In this document: positions 8,780 to 15,871 of the stretch, piece after piece
Layout of the letters: every line of letters starts with the position of its first letter
Position numbering within the stretch: the stretch's first letter is position 1
Assembly: GCA_050331815.1 (NCBI GenBank)
Contig: JBHJGM010000004.1
Location: forward strand, 62,001-126,000
Source: JBHJGM01 sp050331815
GTDB lineage: Bacteria > Verrucomicrobiota > Verrucomicrobiia > Opitutales > JBHJGM01
DNA: 64,000 nucleotides
Direction: 5' to 3'
The notes under the pieces: model-generated
Seen by the model: the letters and a program-made list of their open reading frames with translations, nothing else
Database searches by the model: none
Told to the model about the DNA's origin: nothing
Made by a program: the position numbers and the translations under genes

Positions 8780-9811
8780 ATGCGATTTGTCCATGTTGCC
8801 ATCGAGTCGCTGGCCTATGCGCTGCCCGAGGAAATCGTTACCTCGGCGGAGATCGAGACGCGCCTGGCTGCGGCTTACGAGCGCTTGAAATTGCCGTCAG
8901 GCAGGCTTGAGTTGATGACCGGGATCCGCGAGCGACGCTTCTGGCCGGCGGACTTTGCTCCGTCTCAGGCGAGCGCCCGGGCCGGGGAAGCCGTGCTGGC
9001 GAAGTCGCGCTTTGACCGTGAGCAAATGGACCTGCTGATGCATTGCGGCGTGTGTCGCGACCGGCTGGAGCCCGCCACCGCAGCCGCCGCGCATGACCTG
9101 CTTAAATTGCCGCCAAGCTGCCAGTTTTTCGACCTCTCCAACGCCTGCCTGGGTTTCCTCAACGCGATGAGCGTGGCCGCCGCGATGGTCGAGTCGGGGC
9201 AGATTCAGCGCGCGCTGTTGGTCAGTGGTGAAAATGGGCGCACGCTGCTTGAGCGCACGATTGCCTGCCTGCTGGACCCGGCGATCACACGCTCCCAGAC
9301 CAAGCCCTATTTCGCCAACCTGACCATCGGAGCGGGGGCGGTGGGTGCGGTACTCAGTCACACGTCGCTGGCTCCAGATGCGCCAAAGTTAAGCCACTGT
9401 ATCAGCCTTTCGGATACATCAGCTAATCGGCTTTGCCAGGGCGGGGTGGGCGATGGCGGCTCGCTGGAAATGCAGACCGATGCCGAGGCGTTGCTCGAAG
9501 CCGGCATCGATCTGGCTCGGCAAACCTGGAGCGCTTTTTCCACGGAAACCGGCTGGGCTGCCGAATCGCTCGACCGCGTCATCTGCCACCAGGTGGGCCG
9601 CCAGCACCGGCAGCGCCTGTACGAGGCCCTGGGGCTGTCCTTGGAGAAAGACTTTTCAACCTACGAGACTCTGGGCAACGTGGGTTCGGTCAGTTGCCCG
9701 CTGACTCTTGCCCAAGCTGTGGATGCCGGTGCCATCGCGCGCGGGAGCCGGGTGGCCCTGCTGGGTATCGGCAGCGGGCTTGCCTGTCTGATGGCAGCGG
9801 TTCAATTTTAA
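8780..9811 (+). CDS. Ketoacyl-ACP synthase III / OleA-like condensing enzyme
   Basis: Thiolase-fold condensing enzyme of 343 residues. The Cys-His-Asn triad is present: Cys123 in DLSNACLGFLNAM, His270 in VICHQVGRQH and Asn300 in ETLGNVGSVSCPL. The strings CRDRLEPATA and SNACLG resemble OleA, which joins two fatty acyl-CoAs head to head, more than standard FabH. Glu97 of LEPATA occupies the region where OleA carries its deprotonating glutamate. The gene sits between a FabI-like reductase and an OleB-like hydrolase. OleA activity is likely but not proven; a FabH-type initiating synthase is the alternative. Confidence 0.85.
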   Translation: MRFVHVAIESLAYALPEEIVTSAEIETRLAAAYERLKLPSGRLELMTGIRERRFWPADFAPSQASARAGEAVLAKSRFDREQMDLLMHCGVCRDRLEPATAAAAHDLLKLPPSCQFFDLSNACLGFLNAMSVAAAMVESGQIQRALLVSGENGRTLLERTIACLLDPAITRSQTKPYFANLTIGAGAVGAVLSHTSLAPDAPKLSHCISLSDTSANRLCQGGVGDGGSLEMQTDAEALLEAGIDLARQTWSAFSTETGWAAESLDRVICHQVGRQHRQRLYEALGLSLEKDFSTYETLGNVGSVSCPLTLAQAVDAGAIARGSRVALLGIGSGLACLMAAVQF

Positions 9812-9828
9812 AGTGTATTCGAAATTCG

Positions 9829-10710
9829 ATGACAAAAAAGGACGCATGGCGCAGCCTCTATCCCTTTGCCAGCCGGTATCTGCCCACTCCAAGCGGACGC
9901 ATTCACTACCTCGATGAAGGGCCGCGCGTAGACCGGCCCGTGCTCATGGTGCATGGCAACCCGACCTGGTCTTTTTACTTTCGCGAGCTGATCCAGGTAC
10001 TTGCGCCCACGCGCCGTTGTCTGGCCCTGGACCACATCGGCTGCGGCCTGTCGGACAAGCCCGAGCACTTTGGCGACAGCGGGCTGGAAACCCACATCGA
10101 CAACCTGCAGCGCCTGGTGGATTCGCTAAATCTCCCTGCTTTTGATCTGGCCGTGCACGACTGGGGTGGGGCGATTGGGCTGGGCCTGGCCGGACGCATG
10201 CCCGAGCGCGTGGGCCGTATCCTGATCATGAATACAGCGGCTTTTCCTTCGCGGCGCCTGCCGTTGCGGATTCGTATCTGCCGCTGGCCGAAGCTGGGTG
10301 ATTTTCTGATGCTACGCGGGAATGCTTTTTTGCGTGGTGCGCTTTCGATGGCGGTGCGTAAGCCCCTCGATTCGGAAGTTTTGAGCGGGTACAAGTTTCC
10401 GTATCGCACGCGCGCGGGCCGCCTGGCCGCGCTGCGTTTCGTACGCGACATCCCGATGCGTGAATCGCATCCCTCGATGCCCGCGCTACGCAAGGTGGAG
10501 CGTGGCCTGGGCATGCTCAGCGAAAAGCCGATGCTGATCTGCTGGGGCCTTCGCGATTTTTGTTTCAACCGCCACTTTTTGGAGGAATGGCGCAACCGCA
10601 TGCCGGAAGCCGAGGTGCTCGCTTTTGAAAACGCCGGGCACTGGGTGTTGGAAGACGCGCGCGCGGATGTGCTGCGAGCCGCCCGTGCCTTCTTTAATGC
10701 CCAGCGCTAG
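9829..10710 (+). CDS. Alpha/beta hydrolase, haloalkane dehalogenase / OleB-like
   Basis: A 293-residue hydrolase with the oxyanion motif VHGNPTW, an Asp nucleophile (Asp111) in VHDWGGAIG, a likely acid Asp243 in WGLRDFCF and the catalytic His271 in ENAGHWVLED. An Asp nucleophile with HGNPTW is typical of haloalkane dehalogenases and their relative OleB, which releases CO2 from a beta-lactone to yield an olefin. Its place 17 bp after an OleA-like gene favours the OleB reading. ATG 9829 was chosen because the longer open frame overlaps the synthase. No oleC or oleD follows; the next gene is malQ on the other strand. Confidence 0.85.
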   Translation: MTKKDAWRSLYPFASRYLPTPSGRIHYLDEGPRVDRPVLMVHGNPTWSFYFRELIQVLAPTRRCLALDHIGCGLSDKPEHFGDSGLETHIDNLQRLVDSLNLPAFDLAVHDWGGAIGLGLAGRMPERVGRILIMNTAAFPSRRLPLRIRICRWPKLGDFLMLRGNAFLRGALSMAVRKPLDSEVLSGYKFPYRTRAGRLAALRFVRDIPMRESHPSMPALRKVERGLGMLSEKPMLICWGLRDFCFNRHFLEEWRNRMPEAEVLAFENAGHWVLEDARADVLRAARAFFNAQR

Positions 10711-10762
10711 GGCGTTCCCGAAAAATTTAAGCGTGCGGGGTGGCTTCACCAAAGTAGCCGCT

Positions 10763-12295
10763 CTAGGGCGTGTCTTCGCGGCCATAGAGCCGCGACAAGT
10801 CACACAGATAGGCCGCCGACTCGCGCCAGAGCTGGTCGAGTTGTCCGGGCTGATAGCGCCATTGCCAGTTGCCCGCGGCCTGACCGGGTGTGTTCAGCCG
10901 CGCCTCGCTGCCCAGGCTCATCAGGTCTTGCATCGGGGTGATCGCTAGCCGGCAGACGCTGGCGTAGGCGGCGCGCACCAAATCCCAGCCGGCGGCGTCG
11001 CCGTTCACGCGTAAGTAGCGGCGGAAGTAATCGGCCTCGGCTTCCGTAGCGTGCGCGTACCAGCCGCGCGAGGTGTCGTTGTCATGGGTGCCTGAATACA
11101 CCGCGCAGTTAGGCTCCAGGTTGTGTGGCAGGTAGAAATTGTCCGCGCCGCCACCGAAGGCAAACTGCAGCACGCCCATCCCGGGCAGCCCTGTGTCCTT
11201 GCGCAGTTGGATGACCGCATCGGTCAGCACGCCCAGATCCTCGGCCACCAGCCGCGCCTCGGGCATTGTCTGCGCGACGGTTTCAAAAAAGCCGACACCG
11301 GGACCTTGAACCCACTCACCCAGGCGCGCGTCGTTGCTCTCAGCAGGGATGGACCAGTAGCTCTCAAAGCCGCGGAAGTGATCGATGCGCACGATGTCGT
11401 AAAGCTCAAAGCTGTGTCGGAGGCGCTCGAGCCACCAGGCGTAGCCGTTCTTTTTGAGGGCGTTCCAGTCAAAGAGGGGATTGCCCCAGAGCTGCCCTTC
11501 CGGAGCGAAGTAGTCCGGGGGCACGCCCGCCACCCGGCTGGGCTTGCCGTCGGCTTTCAGCTGGAAGACCTCGGGATTGGCCCAGACATCCGCGCTGTCC
11601 AGTGCCACGAAAATCGGGATGTCCCCGAGCATTTGAATGCCTCGACTTGCTGCATGCGTTCGCAGCATCCGGTACTGCCCAAAGAATAGGTACTGGTAAA
11701 CCCGGTGCGCTTCGCAGGTGCGGGCCAGGTCCTTGGGCAAATCGCTTTTTTGCGTGGCCGCGAAGGTGCGGTATTTTTGAGGCCAGGAAAACCAGGGCTT
11801 GCCGCCAAAGTGCTCCTTGCAGGCTTGAAACAGCACGTGCGGCTCCAGCCAGCTTCGGTTGTCTTGCTTGAACGCGTGGTAGCTGCCGTAACCTTCGAGA
11901 TCGTGCGGGTTGCTGGCAAAGCGCTCAAAGGCTTTTGAGAGGACGGGCCAAAAGGTTTCGTAGAGCGCCCCGTAGTTGACTCGGTTGCGGTCCAGGCGGC
12001 GCAAGGCAGCCAGCATGGAATCCTCCAGCAGCCCAAACGCCACCAGCGGCTGCGGATCGATGAAGTAGGGGTTGCCCGCGAACGCCGAGAAGCACTGGTA
12101 AGGGGAGTCGCCGTAGCCGGTGGGTCCCAGCGGACAGACCTGCCAGACGCGCAGATTGGCGGCGTCCATAAAATCGAGCAGGCGCCGGGCCTCGCGGCCA
12201 AAGTTGCCGATGCCCGACTCACTGGGCAGCGAGCTTGGGTGCAGCAGGAGCCCACACGAACGCGAGCTGAGCCAGGAAAAAAGTGGCGTATTCAT
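10763..12295 (-). CDS. malQ: 4-alpha-glucanotransferase (amylomaltase)
   Basis: Glycoside hydrolase family 77 enzyme that transfers alpha-1,4-glucan chains in maltodextrin or glycogen metabolism; cytosolic. The 510-residue protein has the family start GLLLHPSSLPSESGIGNFG, then WQVCPLGPTGYGDSPYQ. The nucleophile Asp lies in IVRIDHFRGFESYW, the acid/base Glu in LVAEDLGVLT, and the third carboxylate in YSGTHDNDTSRGW. Length is normal. It is the last of the minus-strand genes running from rplU; no other glycogen gene is in the window. Confidence 0.95.
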   Translation of the reverse strand: MNTPLFSWLSSRSCGLLLHPSSLPSESGIGNFGREARRLLDFMDAANLRVWQVCPLGPTGYGDSPYQCFSAFAGNPYFIDPQPLVAFGLLEDSMLAALRRLDRNRVNYGALYETFWPVLSKAFERFASNPHDLEGYGSYHAFKQDNRSWLEPHVLFQACKEHFGGKPWFSWPQKYRTFAATQKSDLPKDLARTCEAHRVYQYLFFGQYRMLRTHAASRGIQMLGDIPIFVALDSADVWANPEVFQLKADGKPSRVAGVPPDYFAPEGQLWGNPLFDWNALKKNGYAWWLERLRHSFELYDIVRIDHFRGFESYWSIPAESNDARLGEWVQGPGVGFFETVAQTMPEARLVAEDLGVLTDAVIQLRKDTGLPGMGVLQFAFGGGADNFYLPHNLEPNCAVYSGTHDNDTSRGWYAHATEAEADYFRRYLRVNGDAAGWDLVRAAYASVCRLAITPMQDLMSLGSEARLNTPGQAAGNWQWRYQPGQLDQLWRESAAYLCDLSRLYGREDTP

Positions 12296-12324
12296 TTTCG
12301 GGATACAAAATTTTTGAAAGCTGC

Positions 12325-12621
12325 CTAGTCGTATAGAAATTGTGGCAGCACGAAGATAAGCAGCAGAAAGAGGATCAGCAGAAGCACGGCAGCTGCGATA
12401 CAGCCGACTTTTGCTTGCAGGCCGAGCCTCTGCGCAGGCGGCAAGGGATCGGTGGGCAGCGGCGACTGAGGCGTCGAAGCAACCGGCACCGAAGCCTCCA
12501 GCGATGTTTCCGGCGGCAGTACAGGGGCTGTTTCAGGTGCCGGGCCGCGTTGTCGCTTCAGCCAGATCAGGTGCGCCTCCACCGATTGGATCTGCCGCTC
12601 GAGTTCCTCTTCTGTGCCCAC
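12325..12621 (-). CDS. Small single-pass membrane protein, unknown function
   Basis: Not recognised. From GTG 12621 the product is 98 residues: a charged amphipathic N-terminal helix (TEEELERQIQSVEAHLIWLK), a Pro-rich linker, and one strongly hydrophobic C-terminal helix of about 22 residues (CIAAAVLLLILFLLLIFVLP), so it is probably tail-anchored. The frame is open up to an ATG at 12675, but that codon sits in the loop of the predicted rpmA terminator and would encode an unlikely Cys-rich lead. I therefore prefer the GTG. It lies between rpmA and malQ. Confidence 0.55.
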   Translation of the reverse strand: MGTEEELERQIQSVEAHLIWLKRQRGPAPETAPVLPPETSLEASVPVASTPQSPLPTDPLPPAQRLGLQAKVGCIAAAVLLLILFLLLIFVLPQFLYD

Positions 12622-12654
12622 GTGGGTCAGCCTAACGCGCTCACAGCATAGGCA

Positions 12655-12688
12655 AACAAAAAATCCGCCCCGCATGGGGACAGATTTT
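12655..12688 (-). terminator. Intrinsic terminator after rpmA
   Basis: On the minus strand, outer arms AAAATC/GATTTT and inner arms CCCC/GGGG (12676-12679 with 12668-12671, loop ATGC) form a hairpin with a small internal loop, followed by a run of T (12663-12658). It lies 24 bp past the rpmA stop. Confidence 0.65.
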
Positions 12689-12711
12689 AAAAAATTTAGG
12701 CAGAGCGCTAG

Positions 12712-12975
12712 TTACTCGGTCGCCGCCGCTGAAGCTTCGACAACGGAAACGCGACGGTGCAGCTTGTCCCAGGCGACCGTGCCATCCTTCAGGGCAAACA
12801 GCGTGAAGTCACGACCCTGGCCGACGTTGTCGCCCGGATGAAAACGGTTGCCGCACTGGCGGATCAGGATGTTGCCAGCGACCACGCTCTGGCCGCCGTA
12901 CTTTTTAATGCCGCGACGCTGTGCGTTGCTGTCGCGACCATTCTTGGAGGTGCCTTGTCCTTTTTTGTGTGCCAT
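12712..12975 (-). CDS. rpmA: 50S ribosomal protein L27
   Basis: Large-subunit ribosomal protein whose N-terminus reaches toward the peptidyl transferase centre. The 87-residue sequence begins MAHKKGQGTSKNGRDS, without the cleavable N-terminal extension found in Firmicutes, and continues with QRRGIKKYGGQSV and the GNILIRQCGNRFHPG motif. It directly follows rplU in the usual rplU-rpmA order and ends just before an intrinsic terminator. Confidence 0.97.
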   Translation of the reverse strand: MAHKKGQGTSKNGRDSNAQRRGIKKYGGQSVVAGNILIRQCGNRFHPGDNVGQGRDFTLFALKDGTVAWDKLHRRVSVVEASAAATE

Positions 12976-13037
12976 GGCGAAAAGGTGTTTGAGTCGTAAA
13001 GTCGGTGTGGGTTTTAAAAGCGGAGTCGCGAGGGTTT

Positions 13038-13352
13038 TTAGGCGACGATCGACTCGATCTTGATGACCGACAATTCCTGGCGGTGGCCGCGGCGACGCTG
13101 GTAACCCTTGCGGCGCTTCTTCTTCCAGATACGCACCTTTTCTCCGCGCTTGTTTTCGAGGATCTTGGCCGTGACCTTGGCCCCATTGACAAGGGGCGTG
13201 CCCACCTGAAACGCATCGCCTTCGCCCACGCTCAGCACATCGGTGATCTCGACGGTATCCCCCGAACTGGTTTCGCGGAAGCGGTTGACCTTCAAAACGT
13301 CGCCTTCGGTCACGATGAACTGGCGACCCTGTGTGCGGATGGTTGCTTTCAT
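13038..13352 (-). CDS. rplU: 50S ribosomal protein L21
   Basis: Large-subunit ribosomal protein. The 104-residue product from ATG 13352 begins MKATIRTQGRQF and has the L21 signature region with KVRIWKKKRRKGYQRRRGHRQ near the C-terminus. The frame extends four codons upstream, but MKATI is the family-like start. TGAGG lies a few bases before that ATG and could serve as a weak ribosome binding site. First gene of rplU-rpmA, and divergent from the methyltransferase gene. Confidence 0.96.
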   Translation of the reverse strand: MKATIRTQGRQFIVTEGDVLKVNRFRETSSGDTVEITDVLSVGEGDAFQVGTPLVNGAKVTAKILENKRGEKVRIWKKKRRKGYQRRRGHRQELSVIKIESIVA

Positions 13353-13415
13353 GGAAAACCTCACATAAAAGCTCCGTTTGTACTTTCTGGCAAGCTCAAT
13401 TCAGCTGCTCCCTGC

Positions 13416-14153
13416 ATGGACGCCCTAACCGTCAAAGAATATTACCGCGCGGCGGATGTCGTCGAGCATTACGCTCTGGCCGTGAACCGGGTGGGGCTTT
13501 GGCGCTCGGAGGAGCTGATCTTCCAGCGCGTTTTTCAGACCGACCAATCCATCCTGGAGTTGGGCAGCGGTGCCGGACGGATCGCTATTGGTCTGTGGGA
13601 GCTTGGTTATCAACGGGTTATGGGTACAGACTTCGCCCGGGAGATGGTCGAGGAAGCACGCCGACTCTCCCGGGCGCTGGAGTACGCCATCCCGTTTCAG
13701 TACGAGGACGCGACCGAACTCTCCTTTGGCGACGACACGTTTGACGGGGCCATTTTCGGCTTCAACGGCCTGATGCAGATCCCGGGGCGGGTTCAGCGCC
13801 AACAAGCCTTACGCGAGATTTACCGGGTGCTGGTGCCCGGAAGCTGGTTTGTTTTCACCACCCACGACCGCGAAAGCCACGGCAAGCGCTCCTTTTGGAA
13901 AGAACAGCAGAAGCTCTGGGCGAAGGGCCCACCCGCCGGCCTGTCGGAGTTTGGCGACCTCTCCATCGAGGCGCCCAACGGCAAGCTGCACTTCATCCAT
14001 TCCCCCACGATTGAAGTCGTGACGGAGGACATCGCGGGCGCCGGTTTTCGACTCGACGTGCATGTTTTGCGCGCGGAAATTGCCAACGAACCCCCCGAAG
14101 TCCGCGAATTCGCCGACGACTGCCGCTTCTGGGTGGTGCAAAAGCCGGCGTGA
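13416..14153 (+). CDS. SAM-dependent methyltransferase
   Basis: Class I methyltransferase, 245 residues, substrate unknown. Motif I is ILELGSGAGRIAIGL, followed by the acidic ribose contact in GTDFAREMVEEAR, then the adenine-binding EDATELSFGDDTFD and the later motifs IYRVLVPGSWFVF. A C-terminal portion of roughly 90 residues may shape substrate choice. ATG 13416 begins the domain; the frame is open further upstream across rplU but that lead is not protein-like. Divergent from rplU, with 63 bp between the start codons. Confidence 0.85.
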   Translation: MDALTVKEYYRAADVVEHYALAVNRVGLWRSEELIFQRVFQTDQSILELGSGAGRIAIGLWELGYQRVMGTDFAREMVEEARRLSRALEYAIPFQYEDATELSFGDDTFDGAIFGFNGLMQIPGRVQRQQALREIYRVLVPGSWFVFTTHDRESHGKRSFWKEQQKLWAKGPPAGLSEFGDLSIEAPNGKLHFIHSPTIEVVTEDIAGAGFRLDVHVLRAEIANEPPEVREFADDCRFWVVQKPA

Positions 14154-14159
14154 ATTTCT

Positions 14160-14570
14160 TCAGGGCTGCCGGATTTTCAGCTGAGGGAACCAGCGCTGAA
14201 AGTCGTCCGGATTGCGTGTGAGCAAGCCCTGAAAGCGCAGCGCAAAGGCACCAATGAGAATGTCGGCGATGGGACGGTTGGCGGCGAGCCTCTTGCGCTT
14301 GGCGAGAATAAGCCGATTCCAGGCATTGTGCGCTTCCAACCAGTCTGTGCGCTCAAAATTCTGGGAATCATCGATTCCGCAGAGGCTGAGAAAATCCAGC
14401 TGTGCCGCCAGGTCGCCGGAAAACATCGGACTGAGTTCGACCAGTGAAATCGGGCAGATCACCAGTCCTTGTCGTAAAAGACGCTTGAGTGCGGCTGCGG
14501 ACCGGGGGCCGAAGGACGGATCATCCTCGAACACATCCACCAGCACGCAGGTATCCACCACCCAGGCCAA
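14160..14570 (-). CDS. PIN-domain toxin, VapC-like
   Basis: Predicted endoribonuclease toxin of 136 residues. The acidic PIN active-site residues are visible in VVDTCVLVDVF (Asp), ISLVELS (Glu), IADILIGAFA (Asp) and LLTRNPDDF (Asp). It starts 2 bp after the AbrB-type gene upstream, the standard VapB-VapC layout, so toxin and antitoxin are probably co-translated. The RNA target cannot be predicted from sequence. Confidence 0.88.
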   Translation of the reverse strand: MAWVVDTCVLVDVFEDDPSFGPRSAAALKRLLRQGLVICPISLVELSPMFSGDLAAQLDFLSLCGIDDSQNFERTDWLEAHNAWNRLILAKRKRLAANRPIADILIGAFALRFQGLLTRNPDDFQRWFPQLKIRQP

Positions 14571-14572
14571 TT

Positions 14573-14827
14573 TTATTGCTCCCCTTCGCGAAGCTCACGC
14601 ATCCAAGCTTCGGTGGTTCGGCACGGCTGGCCGAGGACTTTATGGCCGTAGCCAAGTGCCTTTCGTGGGTCAGCCTTTCCGCTCTTTTCCAAACAGATGC
14701 GCAACTCGGTTTCAGAGACTTGTTCCCAGCGTAGCTTCTGTCCGGGGCGTAGTCCCATCGCCTTGCGCAGGTCGGAAGGTACCGAGACCTGGCCTCGCTC
14801 GGTTAACGTGCAGATGTTTGTTTTCAC
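14573..14827 (-). CDS. AbrB/SpoVT-type antitoxin, VapB-like
   Basis: An 84-residue protein with an N-terminal swapped-hairpin DNA-binding fold (ICTLTERGQVSVPSDLRKAMGLRPGQKL) and a C-terminal tail likely to bind and block the toxin. It starts with GTG at 14827. That codon lies inside a perfect palindrome, so the protein probably represses its own operon by binding over its start site. Immediately upstream of the PIN toxin gene. Confidence 0.88.
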   Translation of the reverse strand: MKTNICTLTERGQVSVPSDLRKAMGLRPGQKLRWEQVSETELRICLEKSGKADPRKALGYGHKVLGQPCRTTEAWMRELREGEQ

Positions 14828-14850
14828 ATGATAAGTCTATCATGTGAAAA
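14821..14850. promoter_or_regulatory. Perfect 13-bp palindrome over the antitoxin start (probable operator)
   Basis: TTTTCACATGATA (14821-14833) and its exact reverse complement (14838-14850) flank a 4-base centre. The antitoxin GTG start (14827-14825) lies in the left arm. An AbrB-fold antitoxin next to a perfect palindrome is the expected autoregulation arrangement; binding itself is inferred. Confidence 0.75.
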
Positions 14851-14895
14851 TCATGCGTCAATCCGTACTGAACATGCGCGGAAGGTCGTCAGCAC

Positions 14896-15747
14896 TCACC
14901 CCGGGATCGGTTGAGTGGGGACGCCTGGATCCATGAAAAAGACGCCGACGCGTGTGGCCGGGCCGGTCATGCGGATTGCGTAATCGTCACCGATTTCGAT
15001 GCCGATGGCTCCGCCGGGCATCTTCACAATGATCGATGCGTCGCAGGCACCCATTTTGTGTGCCACGGCGGCAGCGGCGCTGCTGCTGGTGCCCGACGCC
15101 AGCGTGTAGCCGGCCCCGCGCTCCCAGATTTCAATCTGGATGGTCCGGCGGTCTAGCACTTTCAGCAGCTGCACGTTCGTGCGGTTGGGAAAGTTTGGAT
15201 GCCTTTCCAAAACAGGTCCCAGTTCATGCGCGAGTGCTTCGGAAACGTCCTCCATCGGGATGACGCAGTGCGGATTGCCCACGCTGACGCCGTAGTACTT
15301 GAGCGATTTCTCTGCGACTTCGATCGGCTCATCGAGTACCTCACGGGCTTCGCCTGGTATCGGGATCCGTGTGCTGTCGAAGGTGGCTTGCCCCATCTCG
15401 ACTTCGATCTCCGCGCCGTGCTCGCGCACTTCGCAGGTGACCACGCCCCCGAGTGTCTCGACGGTGAAGGGCGCGCTCTTGACCCGCGCGCCGTCGAACA
15501 GGTAGCGGCAGAAAATGCGCAGCCCATTGCCGCTTTTTTCCGCTTCCGAGCCATCCGGATTGAAGATGCGCAGCCCAAAGTTCGCGCCCTCGGTCGACAG
15601 GGGGCCGTACAGAATCCCGTCAGAGCCCAGCCCGAAGTTGCGGTGGCAAATCGCGCGAATGGCCGCTGCCGACGGCACCTGCGGACAGTCTTTGGGCTCC
15701 AGCACCAGGTAGTCGTTGCCCAGCGCGTGGTACTTGTGAAATCGCAT
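14896..15747 (-). CDS. dapF: Diaminopimelate epimerase homologue with both catalytic Cys replaced by Ser
   Basis: DapF-family fold protein of 283 residues; true DapF interconverts LL- and meso-diaminopimelate for lysine and peptidoglycan synthesis. Family motifs are MRFHKYHALGNDYLVLE, GLGSDGIL, FNPDGSEAEKSGNGLR, VGNPHCVIP and WERGAGYTLASG. In E. coli the acid/base pair is Cys73 (in CGNGA) and Cys217 (in ACGSGA). Here the aligned residues are Ser72 (SGNG) and Ser218 (ASGTSS), confirmed in the DNA as AGC and TCG. It may be slow, use a different chemistry, or have another substrate. Start 15747 is chosen; an ATG at 15756 is also possible. Confidence 0.85.
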   Translation of the reverse strand: MRFHKYHALGNDYLVLEPKDCPQVPSAAAIRAICHRNFGLGSDGILYGPLSTEGANFGLRIFNPDGSEAEKSGNGLRIFCRYLFDGARVKSAPFTVETLGGVVTCEVREHGAEIEVEMGQATFDSTRIPIPGEAREVLDEPIEVAEKSLKYYGVSVGNPHCVIPMEDVSEALAHELGPVLERHPNFPNRTNVQLLKVLDRRTIQIEIWERGAGYTLASGTSSSAAAAVAHKMGACDASIIVKMPGGAIGIEIGDDYAIRMTGPATRVGVFFMDPGVPTQPIPG

Positions 15748-15871
15748 GCCAAGCATCTGAAAACCGCAACCAGAGCCCGCAAGCCTTTTCCCGGCTTGCC
15801 TTGCTCGGAGGCTCGTTGCAGACCAGAAGTTTTCCCGAAATCTCCTTGTCCCGCACTCCCCCTCCCGCTCC

